64,000 nt of DNA from Acidihalobacter_A sp037381185 (GCF_037381185.1 NZ_JARRQY010000025.1:8942-72941), one strand, 5' to 3'; positions 36,030 to 45,357 are shown, numbered from the stretch's first letter. A program made the numbers and translations. The notes: a model not told the origin generated them from the sequence alone.

Positions 36030-36926
36030 ATGAATGACAAGGCAGCACGACTGAAAGGCATCATCCCGGCTCTGGCCGTCAGCCAGACCGACGCAGGCGG
36101 CATCGACCACGCACTCGTGGACAGGCAGCTTGCCTATCTCGCAGACGCCGGCATCCACGGCCTGTTCGTCAACGGCACCACCGGCGAAGGCGCGATCCTG
36201 ACGACGGCGGAAAAACTGGAAATACTCGAACTGGCCAAAAAGGGCACGAACGCGGGCGTGGCCGTCTGCGCGGTATCCATCCAGCCCTCCACGGCTCTGG
36301 CGCTCGCCGAACTGCAGCAATTTCAGACCCTTGAACCCGACTTCGTCGCCGTCACCACCCCCTACTACTACGGCGTCTCGCAAGCGGCCATCGTCACCCA
36401 TTTCGAAACCATCGCCGACGCCAGCCCGGTACCGCTGATTCTCTACAACATCCCCCAGAACACGCACAACGCGATGCAGCTCGACACCATCGCCCGCCTG
36501 GCGAAACACCCCAACGTCGTCGGCATCAAGGACAGCTCCGGCGATTTCGAAACCTTCAATCAGGTGGTCTACACCATCGGCGGCGAAGGCTTCGCCTGCA
36601 TCCAGGGCAACGACATGCTGGCCGCCGCCTCGCTGGCGGCCGGCGCGGCCGGCGTGGTCACGGGCCTTGGCAACGTGCGCGTCGAACCCTACCTGGAGCT
36701 GTACCGCGCAGCCTGCGCGGGCGATCGCGCCGGCATGCAAAGCGCGCAGCTCGCGATCTACGAGACAGCCGGGATCATCGCCGCGGCGAACGGCAACATC
36801 ATTCCCGCCATCAAGGCCGCGATGGAACACCTCGGGCGCGGCAGCCGCGCCGGGCGGCTCGCCGGCATGGACCTGAGCGCCGAGGAATTCGACCGCGTCG
36901 GCGCCGTCGTCGGCGGATTCGCCTGA
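36030..36926 (+). CDS. DapA/NanA-family class I aldolase or dehydratase
   Basis: A 298-aa TIM-barrel protein of the dihydrodipicolinate synthase/N-acetylneuraminate lyase family. Visible active-site elements are FVNGTTGEGAIL (about residues 46-57), Tyr in PLILYNIPQNT (about 138) and the Schiff-base Lys in VVGIKDSSGDF (about 166). Members condense or cleave pyruvate adducts, such as 2-keto-3-deoxy sugar acids. Within a TRAP-kinase-isomerase cluster it is more likely a catabolic aldolase giving pyruvate than a lysine-biosynthesis enzyme. The substrate is unknown. Confidence 0.88.
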   Translation: MNDKAARLKGIIPALAVSQTDAGGIDHALVDRQLAYLADAGIHGLFVNGTTGEGAILTTAEKLEILELAKKGTNAGVAVCAVSIQPSTALALAELQQFQTLEPDFVAVTTPYYYGVSQAAIVTHFETIADASPVPLILYNIPQNTHNAMQLDTIARLAKHPNVVGIKDSSGDFETFNQVVYTIGGEGFACIQGNDMLAAASLAAGAAGVVTGLGNVRVEPYLELYRAACAGDRAGMQSAQLAIYETAGIIAAANGNIIPAIKAAMEHLGRGSRAGRLAGMDLSAEEFDRVGAVVGGFA

Positions 36927-37016
36927 ACACCGCCGAAAAACGCTGCCCCCGCATACCACGACAACAGGCCGGCATCGCCGGCCTGAACAACCGACACGAC
37001 GTCGGGAGGAGAGACC

Positions 37017-38654
37017 ATGAACTCACGGATCGACAGCGCCGTGCTCGTCGCGAGCGGAGACCTGCGCCTTTCGGCCAACCAGATGTGCTGGCCCGTGCAG
37101 GAAGAGATGGAACGCAAGCTCACGGCGGCCTTTGCCGCCGAGGGCGTGACGCTGACGCGTGCCCACCCCTACGACCCCGCAGAGAAACACGGTTTCATCA
37201 GCAGCCAGCGCATGGGCCTGGACGTGTTCAACGCCATCGATCCCGAAACGCCGGTCGTGGTCGCCGAGGCGGTGTGGCAGTACAGCCACCACGTATTGCC
37301 CGGCCTGCTCCATCACCGCGGCCCCGTGCTGACCGTGGCCAACTGGGACGGTACCTGGCCGGGACTCGTCGGCGTGCTGAACCTGAACGGCAGCCTCACC
37401 AAGGCTGGGCGCGCCTACAGCTCGCTGTGGAGCGAAGATTTCGGCAGCGATGCAACCTTTCGCGCCAAGCTGCAACAGTGGCTGGCCGAAGGCACGGTCA
37501 CGCACGACACGAGCCACGTGCGCAACCTGCAGCCGGCCCAGCTCAAGGCAGACGCGCATGCTCTCGGACATGACGTCGCCAGCACCCTGAAACGCGACAA
37601 GGCCATTCTCGGCGTCTTCGACGAAGGCTGCATGGGCATGTACAACGCGATCATGGAAGACGCCCTGCTCAACCCCCTGGGCATCTTCAAGGAACGCCTT
37701 AGTCAGTCCGCCCTGCTGGCGCAGATGCGTCTGGTCGGGGACGACGAGGCCGCAGCGGTCCGCAACTGGCTGGACGCGCGCGGCATCACCTTCCACACCG
37801 GCGCCGACGAAGCCACCGAACTGACCGACGCGCAGATCCATGAGCAGGCGAAGATGTATGTCGCGGCGGTACGCATGGCGCACGCCTTCGGCTGCGACGT
37901 GATCGGCATCCAGTATCAGCAGGGACTCAAGGACATGGCGCCCGCCAGCGATCTGGTGGAAGGCATGCTCAACAACGTCGAGCGACCGCCGGTATTCGAC
38001 GCGCACAGCGGCGCCGAATTGTACGCCGGCCAGCCGCTGCCGCATTTCAACGAAGTCGACGAGGGCGCTGCGCTCGACGCGCTGGTCACCAACCGCGTCT
38101 GGCGCACGCTGGATTTCGACCCCGCCACCACGCTGCACGATCTGCGCTGGGGCGAACGCTACCGCGGCCCCGATGCGCAGGGCGATGCCGTCGACGCCTT
38201 CGTCTGGACCCTGCAGATCAGCGGCGCCGTGCCGGCAAGCCATATCGACGGCGGCTATGCCGGCGCCCACGGCCATCGCCAGCCGGCCATGTACTTTCCC
38301 AAGGGCGGCAGCACGCTTTCCGGCAGCGGCAAGCCGGGCGACGTGGTCTGGAGCCGCGTCTTCATCATGGACGGCAGACTGCACGTCGACCTCGGCCGCG
38401 GCACGGTGCTGCGCCTGCCCGAGGCCGAAACCCGGCGCCGCAGTCAAGCCACCACGCCAGAATGGCCCATCGTCCACCTCGTCACCCACGGCGTCGACCG
38501 CGACGCCATGATGGCCCGGCTCAAGGCCAACCACGTCCAGATCGCCTATGCTCCGGATTCCGATGCCGCGGATCGTGCACTCGCATGCAAGGCCGCCGCC
38601 TTCGACGCCATGGGCGTCGAAGTGCATCTCTGCGGCGACGTCCAACTCGGATAG
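37017..38654 (+). CDS. L-fucose/arabinose isomerase-like protein
   Basis: A 545-aa protein of the fucose isomerase-like superfamily: an N-terminal Rossmann-like region, a middle domain with the putative metal-binding Glu/Asp residues (FDEGCMGMYNAIMED; VIGIQYQQGLKDMAP) and a C-terminal beta domain with HIDGGYAGAHGHRQPAMYFPKGG. Classical FucI enzymes convert aldoses to ketoses using Mn. The sequence departs enough from FucI that only the superfamily is secure. It starts behind GGAGGAGAG and precedes the FGGY kinase by 15 bp, an isomerase-kinase pairing usual for sugar catabolism. Confidence 0.75.
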   Translation: MNSRIDSAVLVASGDLRLSANQMCWPVQEEMERKLTAAFAAEGVTLTRAHPYDPAEKHGFISSQRMGLDVFNAIDPETPVVVAEAVWQYSHHVLPGLLHHRGPVLTVANWDGTWPGLVGVLNLNGSLTKAGRAYSSLWSEDFGSDATFRAKLQQWLAEGTVTHDTSHVRNLQPAQLKADAHALGHDVASTLKRDKAILGVFDEGCMGMYNAIMEDALLNPLGIFKERLSQSALLAQMRLVGDDEAAAVRNWLDARGITFHTGADEATELTDAQIHEQAKMYVAAVRMAHAFGCDVIGIQYQQGLKDMAPASDLVEGMLNNVERPPVFDAHSGAELYAGQPLPHFNEVDEGAALDALVTNRVWRTLDFDPATTLHDLRWGERYRGPDAQGDAVDAFVWTLQISGAVPASHIDGGYAGAHGHRQPAMYFPKGGSTLSGSGKPGDVVWSRVFIMDGRLHVDLGRGTVLRLPEAETRRRSQATTPEWPIVHLVTHGVDRDAMMARLKANHVQIAYAPDSDAADRALACKAAAFDAMGVEVHLCGDVQLG

Positions 38655-38669
38655 ACGGAGAGTCATCCC

Positions 38670-40172
38670 ATGAGCGAACTGCTTCTCGGCATCGACGTCG
38701 GCACCTACAGCAGCAAGGGGGTGCTGGTCAGGCCCGACGGCACGATCGTCAAATCTGCCACGGTCCCGCACACCATGGACATCCCCTACCCCGGCTGGGC
38801 CGAGCAGGACGCCGACGGGGTGTGGTGGAACGACGTTCTCGAGCTGTGCCGAGAGCTGATCGACGGCGATTCGGTCCGCGGCAGCGATATTGCCGCAGTG
38901 GCGGTCAGCGCCATCGGCCCCTGCCTGCTGCCGCTGGACTCCGCCGGTCGCCCGCTGCGCAAGGGCATTCTCTACGGCGTCGACACCCGCGCCGTGAGCG
39001 AGATTGCCGAACTCACGGAGCGCCTTGGCGAGGACGCCGTGATACGTCACAGCGGCATGGCCTTCACAAGCCAGGCGATCGGCCCCAAAATTCGCTGGCT
39101 GCAGCGTCACGAACCCGAGGTGTGGGCAGCCACGCACAAGCTGCACACCGCCAGCTCCTACCTCGTCTATCGGCTAACCGGCGAGCACGTGATGGACAGG
39201 CATACCGCCAGCCATTACATGCCTCTGATCGACATCCACTCGCTCGAATGGAACGATGCACTGGGCTCCGGTCTGGCGGAGCGGGATCTGCTGCCGCGGC
39301 TGGGCTGGAGCGACGAACAGGCCGGCGTGATCTCGGCGGCGGCGGCCGAGGCGACCGGACTGGCCGCCGGCACCCCGGTCGCGGTCGGCGCGGTGGACGC
39401 CCTGTCCGAGGCCATCAGCGCAGGCGTGACCCGGCCCGGCGACCTGATGATCATGTACGGTAGCACTACCTTCTTCATCCTGATCGAGGACGAACCGCAC
39501 CCCGACCCTCGTGTATGGACCACGGCCGGGGCCTTCGAGGGCCAATACGCGCTGGCCGCCGGCATGAGCACCACCGGCAGCCTGACCCGCTGGTTCCGAG
39601 ACCACTTCGCCCGCGACCTGCCCGAGGACAGCGCCTACCAGGAACTGTTCGACGGCGCGCAGCGCGTACCGCCCGGCGCCGAAGGCCTGCTGCTGCTGCC
39701 CTACTTCAGCGGCGAGCGCACGCCCATCAACGACCCGCTGGCCAAGGGTGTGCTGGCAGGGCTGACGCTCGCACACGGCCGCGACCACCTTTACCGCAGC
39801 GTACTCGAAGGCGTCGCGCTCGGCATCCGCCACAACCTGGACACCTTCCAGGCCATCGGTGCGCCGATCGACCGCATCATGGCCGTCGGCGGCGGTGCAC
39901 AAAGCGAGACCTGGCCGCAAATCGTCAGCGACGCAAGCCACGCGCGCCAGCACATTCCGGGCATCACCCTGGGCGCCAGCTACGGCGATGCCTATCTCGC
40001 AGGCCTATGCGCCGGACTCGTCGAGCCCGGCAGCATTCACGCCTGGAATCCGCCGCAGACTTCCCTGCAGCCGAATGAGGAGTACTACTCACTGTACGAC
40101 CAGCGCTATCGGCAGTATCAGGCGCTGTACCGGGCAACGCGCGACATCGTGCACGGCCTCGGCGCCAACTGA
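38670..40172 (+). CDS. FGGY-family carbohydrate kinase
   Basis: A 500-aa kinase of the FGGY family (xylulokinase/gluconokinase-like). The N-terminal ATPase fold begins LLLGIDVGTYSSKGVLV, the catalytic Asp is expected in VGAVDALSEAISAG (about residue 245), and the second signature includes LLLLPYFSGERTPINDPLAKG and VAVGGGAQSETWPQIVSD. It phosphorylates a sugar, probably the ketose made by the upstream isomerase-like protein. The gene ends convergently against lutC, 13 bp apart. Substrate not predictable from sequence. Confidence 0.9.
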   Translation: MSELLLGIDVGTYSSKGVLVRPDGTIVKSATVPHTMDIPYPGWAEQDADGVWWNDVLELCRELIDGDSVRGSDIAAVAVSAIGPCLLPLDSAGRPLRKGILYGVDTRAVSEIAELTERLGEDAVIRHSGMAFTSQAIGPKIRWLQRHEPEVWAATHKLHTASSYLVYRLTGEHVMDRHTASHYMPLIDIHSLEWNDALGSGLAERDLLPRLGWSDEQAGVISAAAAEATGLAAGTPVAVGAVDALSEAISAGVTRPGDLMIMYGSTTFFILIEDEPHPDPRVWTTAGAFEGQYALAAGMSTTGSLTRWFRDHFARDLPEDSAYQELFDGAQRVPPGAEGLLLLPYFSGERTPINDPLAKGVLAGLTLAHGRDHLYRSVLEGVALGIRHNLDTFQAIGAPIDRIMAVGGGAQSETWPQIVSDASHARQHIPGITLGASYGDAYLAGLCAGLVEPGSIHAWNPPQTSLQPNEEYYSLYDQRYRQYQALYRATRDIVHGLGAN

Positions 40173-40185
40173 CGCGGCGGCGCGG

Positions 40186-40833
40186 TCAGGCTTCGTCCAG
40201 CAGAAGTACGTGCAGGCTGCGCGGACCGTGCGCGCCGAGTTGAATGGTCTGCTCGACGTCGGCGGTGCGCGAGGGCCCGGTAATGAGGTTCAGCGCCCGC
40301 GGCATGGCGCGCCCTTCGGCCCGCAGCCGCCCCCACAGGTCGTCGATCCGGGGCACGATGTCGACGGTGCGTAGCAGGCACAGATAGTGATCCGGCAGGA
40401 AATTGAGCCCGGTCGGCGTCACCGGTCCGGACAACAGCACCAGCGAACCCGTCTCGGCAATACCCGCGTAGGCCGCGCTCAGGCATACGAGACTGTCGGG
40501 CGCCGCGGCGCCGACGTCGATCTGCAGCGCCTGGGGCCAGGCCACGCCCTGCAGCCACGGATCATCGGCCAGCAACAAACGGGGCGGCAGCTCGCGCTGT
40601 TCCAGATAGGCGCTCGCCTCGGCCACGACGGCATCGCCGTCATGCACGCGCACGACCGTCGCAGCGGCCGCTTCCAGGCGGGCGATGAAATCCGCCGCCG
40701 CATCCGCATCCACCGCCGGGGCCGGACCGCGCGCATGCGCATCCAGGCGCTGCTCGACGGCGCCGCGGCGTGTTTCAGGGTCGCTCAAATTCGCGCGCAG
40801 CCGTGCCAGAATCGCTTGCTTCGCCTCACTCAT
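40186..40833 (-). CDS. lutC: LutC-type LUD-domain protein of lactate oxidation
   Basis: A 215-aa LUD-domain protein (LutC/YkgG). The segment VCLSAAYAGIAETGSLVLLSG is the conserved core of the family, followed by FLPDHYLCLLRTVDIVPRI. With LutA and LutB it forms the iron-sulfur L-lactate oxidase that turns L-lactate into pyruvate. Its start overlaps the lutB stop by four bases. It is the last gene of the operon and converges on the FGGY kinase gene. Confidence 0.92.
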   Translation of the reverse strand: MSEAKQAILARLRANLSDPETRRGAVEQRLDAHARGPAPAVDADAAADFIARLEAAAATVVRVHDGDAVVAEASAYLEQRELPPRLLLADDPWLQGVAWPQALQIDVGAAAPDSLVCLSAAYAGIAETGSLVLLSGPVTPTGLNFLPDHYLCLLRTVDIVPRIDDLWGRLRAEGRAMPRALNLITGPSRTADVEQTIQLGAHGPRSLHVLLLDEA

Positions 40834-42251
40834 CGGCGCCGTCCCTTATGCCAGGCGTCTATAAAGGTGCCTCCCTGCGGGGCCGGCAGATCGCGGGCCT
40901 GAGTCCAGGCGCCCGCCAGCGGCACGCTGCGCAGCCGACCGCGTCGCCCGGCCAACAGGCGCAGCAGGCCGACGCCGACGCGCACGGCCGGGCGATACAG
41001 GCCGGGACGGCTCGCCAGCCAGGCCCAGGCCTGCAGCGCCAGACGCTGGCGCGGCGGCACGATGCGCTCGGCGAACTGGCGCTCGCGGTGCTTGCGCAGC
41101 ATCTTAGGCAGCGGGATCGACATGGGACACACCGCCTCGCAGCGCCCGCACAGCGTGGAGGCGTTGGGCAGATCGGCGGCTTTCTCCTCCCCGATCAGCA
41201 GCGGCGTGAGCACCGAGCCGACCGGCCCTGGATAGACCCAGCCGTAGGCGTGTCCGCCGACGGCGTTGTAGATCGGGCAATGGTTGAGGCAGGCACCGCA
41301 ACGGATGCAACGCAACACCTCGCGAAAATCGGCGTCGCCGGCGATGGCGCTGCGGCCATTGTCGACCAGCACGACGTGGAAGTGTTCCGGGCCGTCCGGA
41401 TCTTCGGCGCGGCGCGGACCGGTGAAGAAGCTGGTGTAGGCGGTGAAGGGCTGGCCGGTAGCGCTGCGCACGAGCAGGCGCAGCAGTACGGCCACGTCCT
41501 CGCGCGTGGGCACGATCTTCTCCAGGCTGGCCAACACGATGTGGGTCTTGGGCAGCGTGGCGGTCAGATCGCCGTTGCCCTCGTTGGTCACGACCACCGC
41601 GCTGCCGGTCTCGGCGATCAGGAAGTTGGCGCCGGTGATGCCCACATCGGCGGCGAAGTACTTGTCGCGCAGCACCTTGCGCGCCTCGTCGACGATCTCG
41701 GGCACTGTCTCGAGCGCCTGTGTGAGACCGTACTTGACATGATGTTCGCGGAACAGCTCGATGATCTGCTCGCGGGTCTTGTGCAGGGCCGGGGCAATGA
41801 TGTGGCTGGGGGGCTCGCCAGCGAGCTGGATGATGTACTCGCCGAGGTCGGTCTCCACCGGGGTGATGCCGGCCGCCTCGAGCGCCTCGTTGATGGCGAT
41901 CTCCTCGCCCACCATCGACTTGCCCTTGGTCACGGTGCCGGCGCCGGCCTCCCGGCATAGGCGCAGCACGATCTCGCGCGCCTCGGCCGCATCGCGCGCC
42001 CAGTGCACCTGCCCCCCGGCCTGCTCGACCTCGTGCTCAAAGCGCTCCAGATAGAGATCGAGGTTATCCAGCGCGTGTTCCTTGATCGCCTTTCCGGCGC
42101 GGCGCAGCGCCTCGAACTCGGGCAGAATCTCGAGCGCCGCACGCCGTTTGGCAACGAAGCCGCTGCGGATATTGGTCAACGCGCGCTGCAGCTGGGCATC
42201 GTGCAAGGCCTCGCGGGCGTTGGCCTTGAACTGCGTGCTCGCCGGATTCAT
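40830..42251 (-). CDS. lutB: LutB-type iron-sulfur protein of lactate oxidation
   Basis: A protein of 473 aa: an N-terminal LUD domain (about 60-290; GTVTKGKSMVGEEIAINEAL; FLIAETGSAVVVTNEGNGDL) and a ferredoxin-type region with CIRCGACLNHCPIY and CGRCEAVCPMSIPL (about 300-370) that binds two 4Fe-4S clusters, with a basic C-terminal part. It passes electrons from lactate. The start MNPAST overlaps the lutA stop by four bases; the longer frame is inside lutA. Confidence 0.94.
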   Translation of the reverse strand: MNPASTQFKANAREALHDAQLQRALTNIRSGFVAKRRAALEILPEFEALRRAGKAIKEHALDNLDLYLERFEHEVEQAGGQVHWARDAAEAREIVLRLCREAGAGTVTKGKSMVGEEIAINEALEAAGITPVETDLGEYIIQLAGEPPSHIIAPALHKTREQIIELFREHHVKYGLTQALETVPEIVDEARKVLRDKYFAADVGITGANFLIAETGSAVVVTNEGNGDLTATLPKTHIVLASLEKIVPTREDVAVLLRLLVRSATGQPFTAYTSFFTGPRRAEDPDGPEHFHVVLVDNGRSAIAGDADFREVLRCIRCGACLNHCPIYNAVGGHAYGWVYPGPVGSVLTPLLIGEEKAADLPNASTLCGRCEAVCPMSIPLPKMLRKHRERQFAERIVPPRQRLALQAWAWLASRPGLYRPAVRVGVGLLRLLAGRRGRLRSVPLAGAWTQARDLPAPQGGTFIDAWHKGRRR

Positions 42252-43003
42252 GTGTCCTCTCCGTCGCCGATACCGGGCAGGTCGGTTCGGTCGGCCAGGA
42301 CTTCGGCGACGTGATACACGCGCACCGCGCTGCCTTCGCGCTTGAGCCGGCCGGCGATGTTGAGCAGGCAACCCAGATCGCCGGCGAGCAGCGTATCCGC
42401 GCCGCTGGCCTTCACAGCTGCCGCCTTGTCGGAAACCATGCGCTGGGAAATGTCCGGATACTTGACGCAGAAAGTGCCGCCGAAGCCGCAGCAGACCTCG
42501 GTGTCCTCCATTTCGCGCAGTTCCAGTCCCTGCACCGAGGCGAGCAGTTTGCGCGGCTGCTCGCGTACGCCGAGTTCGCGCTGCGCCGAACAGGAATCGT
42601 GGTAGGTGTAGCTGCCGTCGAGACGAGCCTCGACGCCGCCCATGCCCACGACATCGACCAGGAAGGCGGTCAGTTCATACACCCTTCCGGCAAAGGCCTC
42701 GGCACGCGCCTGCCACTGCGGATCGCTTTCGAACAGGCGCGGGTAATGCAGCTTGAGCATGCCGGCGCAGGAACCCGACGGAGCCACCACGTAGGGAAAC
42801 GCCTCGAACTGCTCGATCACCTGGCGCGCGATCCGCCGCGCGTCGTCACGGTCGCCGCTGTTGTAGGCCGGCTGCCCGCAACAAGTCTGCCCCGCAGGCA
42901 CCTGGACTTCGAAGCCAGCGCGTTCCAGCAGCTCAACGGCGGAAAAACCGACATTTGGCCGATACAGATCCACGAGGCAGGTCGCGAACAATCCCACTCG
43001 CAT
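42248..43003 (-). CDS. lutA: LutA-type cysteine-rich CCG protein of lactate oxidation
   Basis: A 251-aa protein with the two CCG-domain patterns of the LutA/GlpC/HdrB type: TCCGQPAYNSGD with a following SCAGML, and CCGFGGTFCVKYP with SCSAQRELG before it. These bind iron-sulfur clusters in the lactate oxidase. The start MRVGLFATC has GCGGAG 8 bp upstream; eight extra codons upstream are possible. It is the first gene of lutABC and divergent from the Nramp gene. Lactate use would fit as an end-step of the neighbouring pathway. Confidence 0.93.
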   Translation of the reverse strand: MRVGLFATCLVDLYRPNVGFSAVELLERAGFEVQVPAGQTCCGQPAYNSGDRDDARRIARQVIEQFEAFPYVVAPSGSCAGMLKLHYPRLFESDPQWQARAEAFAGRVYELTAFLVDVVGMGGVEARLDGSYTYHDSCSAQRELGVREQPRKLLASVQGLELREMEDTEVCCGFGGTFCVKYPDISQRMVSDKAAAVKASGADTLLAGDLGCLLNIAGRLKREGSAVRVYHVAEVLADRTDLPGIGDGEDT

Positions 43004-43142
43004 CGTACAACTCCGCAATCCTTGCATGTATCCGGCGATATTGCCCTATTTGCCCCACACAGTCACGACGCCCGGCCGCCACGCCGTTGTGCATGCAAGG
43101 TGTACGTTCGGCGTTGAACTATTTCAGCGACACGCACTCTCA

Positions 43143-43159
43143 AGAACGACAATCGTTCT
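43143..43159. promoter_or_regulatory. 17-bp palindrome before the Nramp gene, possible metal-regulator site
   Basis: AGAACGACAATCGTTCT is a perfect 7-3-7 palindrome 19 bp before the Nramp start. Fur- and MntR-family regulators bind dyads of this size upstream of metal transporters. The sequence is not a close match to a Fur box, so the regulator is unidentified. Confidence 0.5.
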
Positions 43160-43178
43160 CATTCTCGCGGAGTCCACG

Positions 43179-44432
43179 ATGGACGCAACGATCCAGCCCG
43201 CATCTCGCCCCATTTCCTCATGGAAGATTTTTCTCACCGTGCTCGGCCCCGGGCTGGTCGTCATGCTTGCCGACACCGACGTCGGCAGCGTCATCACCGC
43301 AGCGCAAAGCGGCGCGCAATGGGGCTACAAGCTGTTGCTGCTGCAACTCGTGCTGGTGCCGATCCTGTATATCGTGCAGGAGCTGACCGTGCGTCTGGGC
43401 ATCTTCACCGGCAAGGGCCACGGCGAACTGATCCGCGAAACCTTCGGCCCGGCCTGGGCCTGGGTCTCGGTCAGCGGTCTGGGAATCGCCACCGTAGGCG
43501 CGTTGTTGACAGAATTCTCCGGCGTTGCCGGCGTCAGCGAGCTTTTCGGCCTGCCGCGCGCCGTCGGCGTACTGATTGCGGCGGTATTCCTGCTGGCGGT
43601 CGTCTGGACCGGTTCCTACCGTCGCGTCGAACGCATCGCCATCCTGCTGGGCCTGTTCGAGCTGGTGTTCTTCGCCGTCGCACTGGCCGCCCGCCCCGAT
43701 CCGCACGCCATCCTGGCCGGACTGGCCCATGTCCCTCTAGGCAATTCCGAGTACATGTACCTGGTCGCGGCCAATATCGGTGCGGTCATCATGCCTTGGA
43801 TGATCTTCTACCAGCAGTCAGCGGTCGCCGATAAAGGCCTGCGTCCCGAACACTATCGGCACGCACGCCTGGACACCGCCATCGGCGCGGTGCTCACGCA
43901 GGCGGTGATGGCGGCGGTGCTCGTCGCCACCGCCGCCACGCTCGGGCGCTCCAACCCCAACGCCCAGTTGGACACCGTGGGGCAGATCGCCCACGCCCTC
44001 ACACCGTTTCTCGGTACGGACTGGGGCAGCGTGGTATTCAGCCTCGGCATACTCGGCGCCGGCATGGTGGCAGCGATCGTCGTCTCTCTGGCCGCGGCCT
44101 GGGGCTTCGGCGAAGTCAGCGGCTATCGCCACTCGCTGGAAAATCATCCGCAGGAGGCGCCTTGGTTCTATGCCATCTACACCCTCGCCGTCATAGTCGG
44201 TGCGCTGGCGGTAATCTTCATTCCAAACCTGGTCACCCTCAGCCTCGGCGTGGAAGTGATGAACGCACTGCTGCTGCCGCTGGTACTGGGCTTTCTGATC
44301 GCGTTGGCGATCAAGGCGCTGCCCCCCAGGCACCGCCTGCGCGGCCCTTATCTGTGGCTCGTGCTCGGCGTGAGCGCGGTCACCGCGGGACTCGGCGTAT
44401 ACGGTGGATTGAGCAGCATCCCCGGCTTGTAG
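43179..44432 (+). CDS. Nramp-family divalent metal transporter
   Basis: A 417-aa membrane protein with about eleven hydrophobic segments. The first-helix motif of Nramp (DPGN) appears here as ADTDVGS, and IGAVIMPWMIFYQQSAVADKG corresponds to the helix-6 region, which in true Mn transporters has a metal-binding Met (MPH). These variations suggest a divergent branch such as NRMT or NRAMP-related transporters for Mg, Al or other substrates rather than classic MntH. The start MDATIQP lies behind GCGGAG; a longer frame crosses the palindrome and was rejected. Confidence 0.82.
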   Translation: MDATIQPASRPISSWKIFLTVLGPGLVVMLADTDVGSVITAAQSGAQWGYKLLLLQLVLVPILYIVQELTVRLGIFTGKGHGELIRETFGPAWAWVSVSGLGIATVGALLTEFSGVAGVSELFGLPRAVGVLIAAVFLLAVVWTGSYRRVERIAILLGLFELVFFAVALAARPDPHAILAGLAHVPLGNSEYMYLVAANIGAVIMPWMIFYQQSAVADKGLRPEHYRHARLDTAIGAVLTQAVMAAVLVATAATLGRSNPNAQLDTVGQIAHALTPFLGTDWGSVVFSLGILGAGMVAAIVVSLAAAWGFGEVSGYRHSLENHPQEAPWFYAIYTLAVIVGALAVIFIPNLVTLSLGVEVMNALLLPLVLGFLIALAIKALPPRHRLRGPYLWLVLGVSAVTAGLGVYGGLSSIPGL

Positions 44433-44742
44433 CGCGCCGTGCAATCGGTATGAATAGGACTCTGCCGTCAATCCGCCCTGATCAGTTCACATGGATCGAT
44501 CTGACGTAAAATCTTCAACAAGCCGACCGATGCACACTGCCCCACTGCCGGGCTTTCCCGGCAATAGCACTCCCGACAAGGTCCTGAGCGCCCACTCTCC
44601 CTCGGGGCATAGCGACGACTATGCCCCTCGGTCCAAGCGAGCATTCAGAACCATCTTTGGCGCGCTCATCCGGGAAATCGGTGACACAGGCGGGCTAGAC
44701 TCATTGGTCCGGCAAAAACCGCATCTCCTGGAAGCCTCTCTC
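44433..44742. other. Intergenic region with two hairpins
   Basis: These 310 bp between the Nramp and glutathione transferase genes hold no convincing gene, although the transferase frame is open upstream to 44491. Two clean hairpins are present: TGCCGGG/CCCGGCA at 44546-44563 and GGGGCATAG/CTATGCCCC at 44604-44627. Neither has a T-run. They may end the Nramp transcript or shape the leader of the next gene. Confidence 0.6.
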
Positions 44743-45357
44743 ATGAACCGATTACACCTCTACGACTTCGAACTCTCCGGTAACTGCCACAAGGTCCGTC
44801 TGCTGCTGTCCCTGCTCGGCCTGGAGTACGAACGCATCACCGTCGACCTGAACGGCGGCGACACCCGGCAGCCGGAGTTCCTCGCCTTGAATCCGCGCGG
44901 GCAGTTGCCGGTGCTGGTCGACGGCGACACCGTGATCTGGGACTCGATGGCCATCCTGGTCTACCTGGCGCGCCGCCACGACACGCGCTGGCTGCCCGAG
45001 GAGCCGCTCGCTCTGAGCCGCACCATGCAGTGGCTGGCCGTCTCCGAAAACGAAATTCTCTACGGACTGGCGCGAGCACGAGCCGTTTTTCTGTTCCAGC
45101 GGCCGTTCGACCTGGAAGCCTGCCAGGCAATGGGGCGCAGCGCGCTGGAACTGCTCGAGAAGCAGCTGGCCACTCAGCACTGGCTGGCCGGCGGCGGTGC
45201 GCCGAGCATCGCCGACATCGCATGCTATCCCTACGTCGCCCTGGCGCCCGAGGGCGACCTCCCCCTCACACCCTACCCGTCGGTACGCAACTGGCTGGGC
45301 CGCATCCAGGCGCTGCCGGGCTATGTGAACATGCCCGGCATCGAACCGGTCGGCTAA
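44743..45357 (+). CDS. Glutathione S-transferase family protein
   Basis: A 204-aa protein with an N-terminal thioredoxin-like domain (1-76; LYDFELSGNCHKVRLLLSLL with Ser/Cys near the glutathione site, LNPRGQLPVLVDG with the cis-Pro, and DSMAILVYLA) and a C-terminal helical domain (GGGAPSIADIACYPYVAL). It probably conjugates or reduces small electrophiles with glutathione. The start MNRLHLYD has GGAAG upstream; the longer frame adds a non-conserved low-complexity N-terminus. Its stop overlaps the stop of the opposing membrane-protein gene. Confidence 0.88.
   Translation: MNRLHLYDFELSGNCHKVRLLLSLLGLEYERITVDLNGGDTRQPEFLALNPRGQLPVLVDGDTVIWDSMAILVYLARRHDTRWLPEEPLALSRTMQWLAVSENEILYGLARARAVFLFQRPFDLEACQAMGRSALELLEKQLATQHWLAGGGAPSIADIACYPYVALAPEGDLPLTPYPSVRNWLGRIQALPGYVNMPGIEPVG

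Noticed and set aside
37023..39146. Minus-strand open frame of 707 codons opposite the isomerase-like and kinase genes
   Set aside because: It spans two real genes and their intergenic gap and has no recognisable domain, which fits GC-driven absence of stop codons.
44491..44742. Longer N-terminus for the glutathione transferase
   Set aside because: The added residues contain no transferase sequence and the region folds into hairpins; the ATG at 44743 directly precedes the thioredoxin-like fold and has GGAAG upstream.
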